From the NCBI RefSeq assembly GCF_042685085.1, contig NZ_JBHUMM010000010.1, positions 62,001-126,000 of the forward strand: 64,000 nucleotides of DNA, read 5' to 3'. Under the pieces are notes generated by a model, which was not told the DNA's origin, ran no database searches, and saw nothing but the letters and a program-made list of their open reading frames with translations. The DNA is from Marinicrinis sediminis. GTDB lineage: Bacteria; Bacillota; Bacilli; Paenibacillales; KCTC-33676. The position numbers and the translations under genes are program-made. Positions 9,233 through 16,433 of this stretch are shown here, in pieces (position 1 is the stretch's first letter; each line of letters starts with the position of its first letter).

Positions 9233-9655
9233 ATGAGTTTTTGTTGTGGAGCAAGTATGATCGGTACGAGAGGTACTTTGAAGCATTTGCGTTCTCATAT
9301 TCATAATGTCCCCTTGATGTATTGTCCCGTCTGTCATCGTGTGGAGGTTCATCACGAGGTAGAGACAGAGTACGAGATTTTGGCTGAATATGCGCATGCT
9401 GACGGGGCGCAGGAAGTAGACTTTGAAGATTATGTTCCACTGAAGGATCGGGATCAGTTCTATGAAAACTGTGTGAATACCGAAAAGGAATCACCTTTGG
9501 ACCTGATTACCAACCAGATCGATATTGCCCTGGATCTGCTGTCCTTTGCAAAAAAGATTAACGATGATACCTGGGTGAACCAGCTGCATCATAGATTGAA
9601 AGCCTTAGGCAAGAAAAAAACGAATCTCATCCAGAGCACGAAGCCTGCAAGCTAA
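9233..9655 (+). CDS. Small cysteine-containing protein of unknown function
   Basis: 140-aa protein not assigned to a named family. Residues 3-6 (FCCG) and YCPVCHRVEVHHEVE near residue 30 could form a small zinc site. The rest is acidic with a helical C-terminal half ending in a Lys-rich KALGKKKTN segment. ATG 9233 is chosen because GAGAGGGGG lies eight bases upstream. It is monocistronic, with a good terminator after it, upstream of sigI. It could be a zinc-ribbon regulator or an adaptor, but nothing in the sequence decides this. Confidence 0.7.
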   Translation: MSFCCGASMIGTRGTLKHLRSHIHNVPLMYCPVCHRVEVHHEVETEYEILAEYAHADGAQEVDFEDYVPLKDRDQFYENCVNTEKESPLDLITNQIDIALDLLSFAKKINDDTWVNQLHHRLKALGKKKTNLIQSTKPAS

Positions 9656-9673
9656 TTCGGCTTTGGCAAAGAA

Positions 9674-9696
9674 GAACTCCGCAGGGAGTTCTTTTT
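9674..9696 (+). terminator. Rho-independent terminator
   Basis: GAACTCC / GGAGTTC seven-base-pair stem with a GCAG loop followed by TTTTT. It isolates sigI from the upstream gene. Confidence 0.92.
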
Positions 9697-9811
9697 GCTA
9701 TGCTGCAAGTGTGACCTTGCATAGGTTCTGGCCCTGGTGATTCCCCTCAAGCTTGTTTCTAACAAATGGATGCGGGGTAAAGAATGAACATCTCTTTTCT
9801 TTGAAAGACAT

Positions 9812-9840
9812 ACCCCCCCTAAATCGGAAAAAAATCCGAA
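9812..9840 (+). promoter_or_regulatory. Putative sigma-I autoregulatory promoter
   Basis: A -35-like ACCCCCCCTAAA (9812-9823) and a -10-like CGAA (9837-9840) match the ACCCCC / CGAA promoter type described for sigma-I of Bacillus and Clostridium. A transcript starting about seven bases downstream would reach the proposed sigI start at 9867 with a short leader containing GAGGTG. This implies that sigma-I drives its own operon. No sigma-A promoter was recognised here. Confidence 0.75.
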
Positions 9841-9866
9841 TGAGTATATTGTGTGAGGTGGATCGC

Positions 9867-10646
9867 TTGCTGCTCGTATTATTCAAAAAATTCCTCGGTC
9901 GTAGAGAAATCGCATTAGCGGACGAAGCACCTGAACAGACCCTGGAGGAATTAATCAGACAAATCCAAGATGGTGACATTAAATTACGCAATCAGCTCAT
10001 TACCGATTATCAGCCTTTCATTGCCAAAGTAACTAGTAAATTCAGCAAACGATACATCGATCCTTCAAGGGATGATGAATTCAGCATCGCACTTGCTGCG
10101 TTTAATGAGGCGATTAATCAGTATTCCGTTGATTCAGGTAATTCTTTTTTAGGCTTTGCAAAAACAGTCATGACACGCAGACTGATTGATTATGTTCGCA
10201 AGGAAGAAAGACATACGAAACAAGTGCCGTACAGTGCATTTGATATAGAAGACGAAGAAGACAATTTGATGAATCCGGTTGAAGTGGCCAAAGCCGTTGA
10301 GGCGTATGATGAAGCCCAGGAGGCCGAGGCGAGGAAAGAAGAGATGATCGCGTATAACCGGGAGCTCATGAAGTATGAGATCACCTTTCAGGAACTCGTG
10401 GATATCTCTCCCAAGCACTCGGATTCACGCAAAACTTTGATTGCGATCGCCAGACAATTGGCCGAAAAACCGGAGCTGATGAAAAAGCTTCAGGATAAGA
10501 AGATGCTGCCGATCAAGGAAGTGCTGGAATGGGCAGGTGTATCGAGAAAGACGCTGGAACGCAACCGTAAATATTTGATTGCAATCAGCTTGGTGCATGC
10601 CGGTGATTATCCATACTTGCAGGATTATCTACAAAACGGACAATAA
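9867..10646 (+). CDS. sigI: RNA polymerase sigma factor SigI
   Basis: 259-aa sigma-70-family factor of the SigI group. Region 2 is seen in ITDYQPFIAKVTSKFSKRYID, DDEFSIALAAFNEAINQY and the SFLGFAKTVMTRRLIDYVRKEERH block; the C-terminal part ends with the SigI-specific WAGVSRKTLERNRKYLIAISLV helix-turn-helix. The frame is open back to 9753, but TTG 9867 (MLLVLFKKFLGRR) matches known SigI N-termini, is preceded by GAGGTG at six bases, and lies downstream of the sigma-I-type promoter. It is followed 25 bp later by its anti-sigma factor. SigI responds to heat or cell-wall stress in Bacillus and to polysaccharides in Clostridium; which applies here is unknown. Confidence 0.93.
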   Translation: MLLVLFKKFLGRREIALADEAPEQTLEELIRQIQDGDIKLRNQLITDYQPFIAKVTSKFSKRYIDPSRDDEFSIALAAFNEAINQYSVDSGNSFLGFAKTVMTRRLIDYVRKEERHTKQVPYSAFDIEDEEDNLMNPVEVAKAVEAYDEAQEAEARKEEMIAYNRELMKYEITFQELVDISPKHSDSRKTLIAIARQLAEKPELMKKLQDKKMLPIKEVLEWAGVSRKTLERNRKYLIAISLVHAGDYPYLQDYLQNGQ

Positions 10647-10671
10647 GTAAAATAGATTAGGGTGGGGAAAG

Positions 10672-12321
10672 ATGAAGAAAGGTCTAGTCATGGAAATTCA
10701 AAAAAAATCCCTTGTCGTCATGACTCGCGATGGGGAATTTATGCAGATCCCTCGAGGCAGTCGAGTTTGCGACCTGGGGGAGGAAATCCTGTTTCCGGCT
10801 CGTTCGTTCCGTTTCCCGACTCGTATGTATTCTTTGGCGGCTGTCTGCACCGCTGCCATGCTTATGATCGTTGCCCTCTTCAGTGGATTTAACCTGTTCG
10901 GCAAATCGGTTGTCGCGGCTTATGTCACCATGGATATCAATCCGAGTATTGAACTTGGCATTGATGATGAGGACGTGGTGGTTGAAGCGACGGGTTTGAA
11001 CCCCGAAGGGATAAAGCTGCTTAAGGAAATTGAGGTAGAGGGTTTGTTGCTCAGAGAAGCAGCCAATGTGGTGATGGAAGAAGCGTCGCCGATATTGGAA
11101 CGGTATATGAGTGAAGATGGAGCGGGAGATATTGTGCTGACCTCCATGGTGATCAAGCTGGAATATGAACAGGAAGAACATCGCTTCATGCAGGAAATGA
11201 CAGAGATGATGCATGTCAATCTTGCAGAGCGTTTCGCTCGCCATGAGACGCAGCTTAATGTGACGGTACTCTCCGCGCCAAAAGAGTTGCGCCAATCGGC
11301 ACAAAATGCGGGTGTATCAAGTGGCAAACTTGCTGTACAGCTACTGGCCAAACAAGAAGGCATTGATATCACGACCGAGCAACTGGAGGAAAAGTCCATT
11401 CAGCAGATGTCGAGAGAAATCGAGGGCTTGAGCCAGGTGCTGAAGACCCATGTGCAAGATTCCAAGCAAGTGCTGAAGAACTTGCTGGATGAGGAGAAGA
11501 AGAAAGAACAGCACAAACAAAATGACGACCTTTTTGTAAGGGATGATTCTTCTTCTACGGAGCAGGATGCAGATTTGCTGGATGATGGACGAGCCAGGAA
11601 GGGCGCATATACAGAGATTCAGGAAAAAGCTAAAAAACATATGGAAAACGAACTGGAAAAGGAATTGGAAAAAGTGCTTGATATCGAGCAGATCCGTCCT
11701 TATCTCGATTCGTCTGTTCAAAAGGTCATCCCCGAAGATGACCTGTTGCCATTTGCAGAATTGCAGCGATACCTGCAACTGAACGAACGAAATTCATCGA
11801 TAGAACAAAGGGTGAACGAGCTCAAGGAATCGATTGAGCATCGCAAACAGCAGGCCAAGCTTCAGGAAGAGGCAAAGAAAAAGTCTCAACAACAGCAACG
11901 GGAAGATCGCAAAGAACAGGAGAAACGGGATTCTTCAGAATCAAGTGAGCGTCATCAGAACAAAGATCAAGATCCGTTAAAGCTACAGAAGGACAAGGAT
12001 GATAAGGAGAGAAACGATAAGAAGACGGACGATCATCAGAAAAATAACGAGAAAAACCGTCACAACAGCAAGAAAGATAAGGAAGATAAAGAAGACAAGG
12101 AAAATGATGAAGATAGAGAAGATAAAGAAGATAAAAAAGAGGAACGTCAGGATCTTGAATCAAGCGTGGAACGTGAGATTAAACGAGCCTTGGAAGAGGA
12201 TCCTCTTCTGAATGAAGCGAAGTCGCTCTTGAAGTCAGATTCCGAACGGGAGCAGCAAAACCAGGAAAAAAGAGATGAGACGCTAAAGTGGCTACAACAA
12301 TGGCTGTCAGAGGCCTCATGA
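10672..12321 (+). CDS. rsgI: Anti-sigma-I factor RsgI
   Basis: 549-aa membrane anti-sigma factor. Residues 1-50 form the cytoplasmic RsgI_N domain (LVMEIQKKSLVVMTRDGEFMQI), about 52-76 are the single membrane helix, and the external part begins with YVTMDINPSIELGID. The Asn90-Pro91 pair corresponds to the autoproteolysis site reported for RsgI proteins. From about residue 280 the protein is low complexity, extremely rich in Lys, Glu, Asp and Gln, with coiled-coil character, and has no recognisable carbohydrate-binding module. Co-transcribed with sigI. The ectodomain therefore does not obviously sense a polysaccharide, unlike clostridial RsgI proteins. A terminator follows. Confidence 0.93.
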   Translation: MKKGLVMEIQKKSLVVMTRDGEFMQIPRGSRVCDLGEEILFPARSFRFPTRMYSLAAVCTAAMLMIVALFSGFNLFGKSVVAAYVTMDINPSIELGIDDEDVVVEATGLNPEGIKLLKEIEVEGLLLREAANVVMEEASPILERYMSEDGAGDIVLTSMVIKLEYEQEEHRFMQEMTEMMHVNLAERFARHETQLNVTVLSAPKELRQSAQNAGVSSGKLAVQLLAKQEGIDITTEQLEEKSIQQMSREIEGLSQVLKTHVQDSKQVLKNLLDEEKKKEQHKQNDDLFVRDDSSSTEQDADLLDDGRARKGAYTEIQEKAKKHMENELEKELEKVLDIEQIRPYLDSSVQKVIPEDDLLPFAELQRYLQLNERNSSIEQRVNELKESIEHRKQQAKLQEEAKKKSQQQQREDRKEQEKRDSSESSERHQNKDQDPLKLQKDKDDKERNDKKTDDHQKNNEKNRHNSKKDKEDKEDKENDEDREDKEDKKEERQDLESSVEREIKRALEEDPLLNEAKSLLKSDSEREQQNQEKRDETLKWLQQWLSEAS

Positions 12322-12339
12322 AAAAAGCTCCGTGTGGGG

Positions 12340-12392
12340 CTGCCAGGGAATGCAGAACAGGAACGAACTGCATGCCGGGGCAGTCTTTTTTT
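12340..12392 (+). terminator. Terminator of the sigI-rsgI operon
   Basis: A two-part stem (CTGCC/GGCAG outside, TGCAG/CTGCA inside) is followed by TCTTTTTTT. The internal mismatches make it weaker than the others in the window. Confidence 0.7.
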
Positions 12393-12471
12393 GCTTCATA
12401 CCGGTTTATGCCGGTTGTCGGCGGGTTGGAGAGAATGCTAAAATGCTCGTAAAAAAGAATGGAGGAACAAT

Positions 12472-14040
12472 ATGAAGCCAGAGAAAGGCATCCATTTTCA
12501 GTTGATTCCGTACGAAGAGCAATCACATATACAAATGCCAGCGTTCAAGGGGGGACATGTCCATGTAGCAGCTGTGACAGAGCAAATGTGCAAGCAAAGC
12601 TCATCTGCATCGATTTCAGATTCAACCCGGGCATCTACCTTTCAGGCTTTGACAGAGCGCGGTGTCCTGACAGGAAAACGGAAAGAGTGGGTCCGCTATC
12701 CGTTATTCGATCATCCGACCTATACGGATCAAGCCTGGATGGGTCTGGGCGCCAATGCGTTGACCTTGCATCAACTGAGAACAGCAGCTGTATATGCCGC
12801 CCGCAATCTTGCGGATGGAGCCTGCTCCTCCTGCACCATTTTGTTGATGGGAGATGACGAACTCACGCAACTGACGCTGCTTGACCAGATTTATGCATGG
12901 ACAGAAGGTCTCCAACTGGGTACATACAAACGAAAAACCTACCATCACAATATAGAGCAAAGGAACGAGCACAGGAACGGGCAGAAAGAGGGCCTGCAAA
13001 CCGTCATACTCGTTCTTCCGAAAGGGATTTCCCTCCAGCCAGAGATGCAACGCGCAATGAAAAGAGGCAAATATTACGCTATGGCCACGAATTACGCGCG
13101 AGACCTGACCAATGAGCCGGCTAATTTTCAGACCCCACAGGTGCTGGCAGATGAAGCCAGATTGCTTGCCAATCTGCCCGGTATCGAAGTGAATATTCAT
13201 GATGAAGCGTGGCTGCAGCAAAAAAAGATGAATGGATTGCTGTACGTTGGAAAAGGTAGTGTGCATCCGCCATGTCTCGCGGTGATCCAGTACAACGGAG
13301 CTGATCAGAGCGATGACACACTGGCTTTCGTTGGGAAGGGCGTGACGTTCGATACGGGCGGTATCTCGCTGAAGAAGGCGGAAGGAATGGAGGAGATGAT
13401 CAGTGACATGGGCGGTGCGGCCGTTGTCATGGCGGTCATGAAGCTCATGGCTGAACTGCAACTGCCACTGAATGCTGTTGCTGTCGTTCCCATCGCGGAA
13501 AATATGCCGTCAGGTCGGGCCTACAAACCGGGGGATATTATCCGGAGTTATAGCGGCAAAACGATTGAGGTATTGAATACCGATGCGGAAGGACGCATCA
13601 TTTTGGGGGACGCAGTCACCTATGCGAGAGAGCTTGGTGCAACCCGTATTGTAGAAGTGTCGACGCTTACGGGTGCTTCACTCATTGCTCTGGGTGATGT
13701 GACGACCGCGGCGCTGACGAATGAGGATGCATTCCTTGAGCAGTTTCTGCAGGCTGCTTCCCCGGCGGGTGAACGAATCTGGGCACTGCCGAACTACCCT
13801 GAATACTGGGATATGCTGAAGAGTGATGTGGCCGATCTGACAAATAGTCCGGGCAAATGGGCGGCAACCATAACGGCCGGTTTGTTTATCGGCGCATTTG
13901 CGGAAGATACACCTTGGATTCATCTGGATACCGGAGGCACGGCCTGGTTGTGGAATGAACAGGAAGTGGATCCGATCGGAGGAACGGGAAGTATGGTTCG
14001 ATCGATTGCTCATTTTGTGGAGCGTGAGGTACAGAGATAG
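12472..14040 (+). CDS. pepA: Leucyl aminopeptidase (M17 family)
   Basis: 522-aa cytosolic dizinc M17 aminopeptidase removing N-terminal residues from peptides. The catalytic C-terminal half carries the metal and active-site motifs GKGVTFDTGGISLK, the Asp-rich ISDMGGAA block and the signature NTDAEGRIILGDA. The N-terminal 160 residues are the variable macro-like domain and include an irregular polar stretch. ATG 12472 has GGAGG upstream. It is a single gene between the sigma-I operon and a convergent spore cluster. The family assignment is firm; physiological peptides are unknown. Confidence 0.93.
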   Translation: MKPEKGIHFQLIPYEEQSHIQMPAFKGGHVHVAAVTEQMCKQSSSASISDSTRASTFQALTERGVLTGKRKEWVRYPLFDHPTYTDQAWMGLGANALTLHQLRTAAVYAARNLADGACSSCTILLMGDDELTQLTLLDQIYAWTEGLQLGTYKRKTYHHNIEQRNEHRNGQKEGLQTVILVLPKGISLQPEMQRAMKRGKYYAMATNYARDLTNEPANFQTPQVLADEARLLANLPGIEVNIHDEAWLQQKKMNGLLYVGKGSVHPPCLAVIQYNGADQSDDTLAFVGKGVTFDTGGISLKKAEGMEEMISDMGGAAVVMAVMKLMAELQLPLNAVAVVPIAENMPSGRAYKPGDIIRSYSGKTIEVLNTDAEGRIILGDAVTYARELGATRIVEVSTLTGASLIALGDVTTAALTNEDAFLEQFLQAASPAGERIWALPNYPEYWDMLKSDVADLTNSPGKWAATITAGLFIGAFAEDTPWIHLDTGGTAWLWNEQEVDPIGGTGSMVRSIAHFVEREVQR

Positions 14041-14063
14041 CGGGTTGACCGGCTATCCCGTCC

Positions 14064-14468
14064 TCACTTGCCAGGTTTCGCCCGAATATGTACGTCAGGT
14101 CCCTGTGCTTTCCGGGGGCCTTTTTCAGGATTTTTTGGCTTTTTTTCCTTCTTGTCGTCTTGCAGCCAGGCATCGAGATTGCCGTAACTGGTAGCGCCAA
14201 TATTCAGCTTTCCGCTCAGTTCTTTAATACCCAGCTGTCCGAAATGATGGTTGAACTGGGGCTGATCAATGACAAGCCGTTCTACATGAATGTAGTCCAC
14301 CTGGACGGTTCCGGCAACGGTGTCCTTTTTGAGCGCGCTGAGCTGGGCTTCCAGGGCTTCGATCCGTTGCTGCATCGATCGTGACTGTTTGCTGTCAGGG
14401 GCGGCCTTACGATCATGGGCTGCATCATGGTGGCGATGTGGATGGCGTTTGCGCATAAATGAGAACAT
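14064..14468 (-). CDS. GerPC-like small spore protein
   Basis: 134-aa basic protein. A His/Arg-rich N-terminus is followed by a coiled coil (QRIEALEAQLSALKKD, about residues 33-48) and the segment YIHVERLVIDQ through KELSGKLNIGATS, which resembles the 'IERLEGTLNIG' region of GerPC spore germination proteins. The C-terminus is Lys/Pro-rich. It follows the hsp20 gene by 21 bp on the same strand and faces two GerPA/GerPF-like genes, which supports a spore coat or germinant-permeability role. It is shorter than typical GerPC, so the assignment is tentative. Confidence 0.55.
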   Translation of the reverse strand: MFSFMRKRHPHRHHDAAHDRKAAPDSKQSRSMQQRIEALEAQLSALKKDTVAGTVQVDYIHVERLVIDQPQFNHHFGQLGIKELSGKLNIGATSYGNLDAWLQDDKKEKKPKNPEKGPRKAQGPDVHIRAKPGK

Positions 14469-14489
14469 AGCTCGACACTCCCTGTTTCG

Positions 14490-14999
14490 TTAATCGATGT
14501 GGATGGATTGGGCGGGTTCTTTCTGACGCGGTATGGTAATCTCCAGAACGCCATTTTCAAATGACGCAGCTAGCTGCTCGATATCGACAGACTCTGGCAG
14601 CCGGACTGTGCGTTCGAAGTGCCCCTGATAGCGCTCCTGCTGTACAATGGTCACATCCTGATAATGGGCGGAAACCTGCCCTCTCAGCATCAGCTGCCCT
14701 CCCTGCAAGGAAAGTTCAATATCCTGTTTGGCTATGCCGGGCAATTCGACCAGCACGTATACATATTGATGACTCTTGTACACATCGATTCTCGGAAAAG
14801 GGGTTGGTACAGGCGATTCAGCTTGTGAACTTTTTCCTGTCCCATCCTTCATCGGATTCATGGTGAACGGGATGCCCTGACCCGCACCGCCGTTCATGAA
14901 GGAGCGAGTCTGTTCCTCGTCGAAAATTTGATTCCAGAAATCGCCTCCCTGAATATTTTGGGCGAACTGAATCCACTGCTTGAGCTTCTCTACATCCAC
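14490..14999 (-). CDS. Hsp20 / alpha-crystallin family protein (CotP-like)
   Basis: 169-aa small heat-shock protein. The alpha-crystallin domain spans about residues 68-165, beginning PRIDVYKSHQYVYVLVELPGI and ending with the family motif ASFENGVLEITIPR. The N-terminal arm is polar and carries MNGGAGQG. The start is GTG 14999 with GGAGGG seven bases upstream. Its neighbours look like spore proteins, so a spore-coat Hsp20 such as Bacillus CotP is the closest functional analogy; a general chaperone role remains possible. Confidence 0.88.
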   Translation of the reverse strand: MDVEKLKQWIQFAQNIQGGDFWNQIFDEEQTRSFMNGGAGQGIPFTMNPMKDGTGKSSQAESPVPTPFPRIDVYKSHQYVYVLVELPGIAKQDIELSLQGGQLMLRGQVSAHYQDVTIVQQERYQGHFERTVRLPESVDIEQLAASFENGVLEITIPRQKEPAQSIHID

Positions 15000-15116
15000 A
15001 TTGCATCCCTCCGAACGTTTTCATATTCCCTTTATGACTGTGCATATATATGAAGAATGACAGCTGCAGCATGAGAAGAGCAAGATGAGCAACCAGAATG
15101 TAAAGGAGGAGTGAGT

Positions 15117-15371
15117 TTGGGAACACCATCTATTAATATTAATATTTTTATGGTGAAGATAAATTCCTTTGAAAATGCATCTGCGGTAAATATCGGACAA
15201 AACGTGCTGGCAGACTGGCAGAATGCTGACAAGAAAAATCAGGGCTTTGGTCAAAGCTACGGAGATGAATCCGGTTTTATGGGTAATCGGAATCAGGTCG
15301 ATGATCGGGATCAGGTGGATTCCCCTTCTTCATTTGAACATAAGCCGGCCTTGTCAAACAAAGGAGGATAA
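15117..15371 (+). CDS. GerPA/GerPF-family spore protein
   Basis: 84-aa protein of the small GerPA/GerPF-type family: NIFMVKINSFENASAVNIGQN followed by DWQNADKKNQGFGQSYGD matches family members described in spores. The C-terminal 25 residues are an Asp/Gln-rich tail (NQVDDRDQVD). Start is TTG 15117, seven bases after AGGAGG; the GTG at 15111 touches that site. It is co-transcribed with the next gene, which begins two bases after its stop. Such proteins are made late in sporulation and help germinants cross the coat. Confidence 0.75.
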   Translation: MGTPSININIFMVKINSFENASAVNIGQNVLADWQNADKKNQGFGQSYGDESGFMGNRNQVDDRDQVDSPSSFEHKPALSNKGG

Positions 15372-15372
15372 C

Positions 15373-15606
15373 ATGAACTTTTCCCCCATGGTAGTCAATT
15401 TGTTAGGCTTCAAGGTCAATGCCGTCGAGAAATCTTCGGTCGTCAGTCTGGGGCCGGTCCTGGCTGCGGATGTGTTTGTTTCCACCAAGCGCAATCAGGG
15501 CTTCGGTGCGATTAACGGCGACCTCAGTCAAGCCTGGTTTCCCCTGAGCATGGTGCTGGATTCGGATGTTGCAGATTCCAATTCGATCAAGAACAGTGTT
15601 ATCTGA
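15373..15606 (+). CDS. GerPA/GerPF-family spore protein
   Basis: 77-aa paralogue of the preceding gene in the same operon. MVVNLLGFKVNAVEKSSVVSLGPVL aligns with its neighbour (hydrophobic strand, 'xxSVxxGxxL', then NQGFGAINGDLSQ), and the C-terminus DSDVADSNSIKNS resembles the DSDVADQDQ ending of GerPF. ATG 15373 uses an AGGAGG that overlaps the end of the upstream gene. A strong terminator follows at 15668. Confidence 0.75.
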   Translation: MNFSPMVVNLLGFKVNAVEKSSVVSLGPVLAADVFVSTKRNQGFGAINGDLSQAWFPLSMVLDSDVADSNSIKNSVI

Positions 15607-15667
15607 ATGGGGTATGCATGAGAACGGCCTCGATTTGCAGAGGGCTTACAAGTAAATAGCAAGGATC

Positions 15668-15700
15668 ACAGACCTGTGCCTCGGCGCAGGTCTGTTTTTT
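15668..15700 (+). terminator. Terminator of the GerP-like operon
   Basis: ACAGACCTGTGC and GCGCAGGTCTG form a long GC-rich stem followed by TTTTTT. Confidence 0.92.
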
Positions 15701-15701
15701 A

Positions 15702-15891
15702 GGCTCCAGCCACATCCCACGCCCTCTTCTTGTGCTTCGCACAAATGTCGGGCTTAGGGATGTGGCTTCCGCAGGTGGGGGATTTGGGGCTCCAGCCGCA
15801 CCCCACGCCCTCTTCTTGGGCTCCAGCCACATCCCACACCCTCTTCTTGTGCTTCGCGCACAAATGTCGGGCTTAGGGATGTGGCTTCCGC
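15702..15891 (+). repeat. Imperfect direct repeats with nested palindromes
   Basis: Two nearly identical copies of about 71-73 bp lie at 15702-15772 and 15819-15891, with a truncated third copy at 15787-15818. Each full copy is itself palindromic: AGCCACATCCC at one end and GGGATGTGGCT at the other, enclosing an inner hairpin TTGTGC...GCACAA. This is REP/MITE-like architecture. There is no open frame worth calling. Its function is unknown. Confidence 0.8.
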
Positions 15892-16433
15892 TGGGTGGGG
15901 GTGTGGCTTGCGCTTATAATTTGAAGTTAGAAAGAAATGGCCCTTAGACCGAAAGTAGATTTTGCGGTATAATAAGAAATATGAATGTTAGTATCCCGAT
16001 TCTGTCGGATTATTCGGATTTTCTGAGAAAATGTAGTATAATAGGCGGGTAACGATGCGGTGAACGTGAATTTATTGGACGAAGATCGCTTTTGTCCGCC
16101 AAAGGTTTTTCATTCGGATGTACTCTTCATCCTACGGGTATGCGCAGATAGATAAAATGAATAATTATGCATGAGGAGATGTCTTTCTGTACAAAGTGAA
16201 CGCGAGCAGCTGGATGCTGGAAATAAAGAGCATGACAAGGCTTACAAGGCTGTTTCACGCTTTGTGATCTTGATCCATGTGCCATTTTCGCTTGTATGAA
16301 AGTACAAAATATCGACATCATAATGCATTTTCTGGCTGTGATCGCAGGTGATAAAATATTTGGATAATGAGTACATTTTCCATAGGTTGATAGGACCGGA
16401 TGCTACAAATTTAACATGAAAGGTGAATACAGG
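15892..16433 (+). promoter_or_regulatory. Long intergenic leader upstream of gltAB
   Basis: More than 500 bp without a convincing gene. TATAAT hexamers at 15968-15973 and 16037-16042 are candidate -10 boxes, neither with a good -35. If the second is used, the gltA mRNA has a leader of nearly 390 nt. CAAAG...CAGC near 16195 can pair with GCTG...CTTTG near 16250. No T-box signature (TGGNACCGCG) and no recognised riboswitch class was found. The length suggests regulation, but this is unproven. Confidence 0.35.

Noticed and set aside
16043..16433. T-box or known riboswitch in the gltA leader
   Set aside because: No TGGNACCGCG antiterminator motif or known aptamer core and no terminator before gltA.
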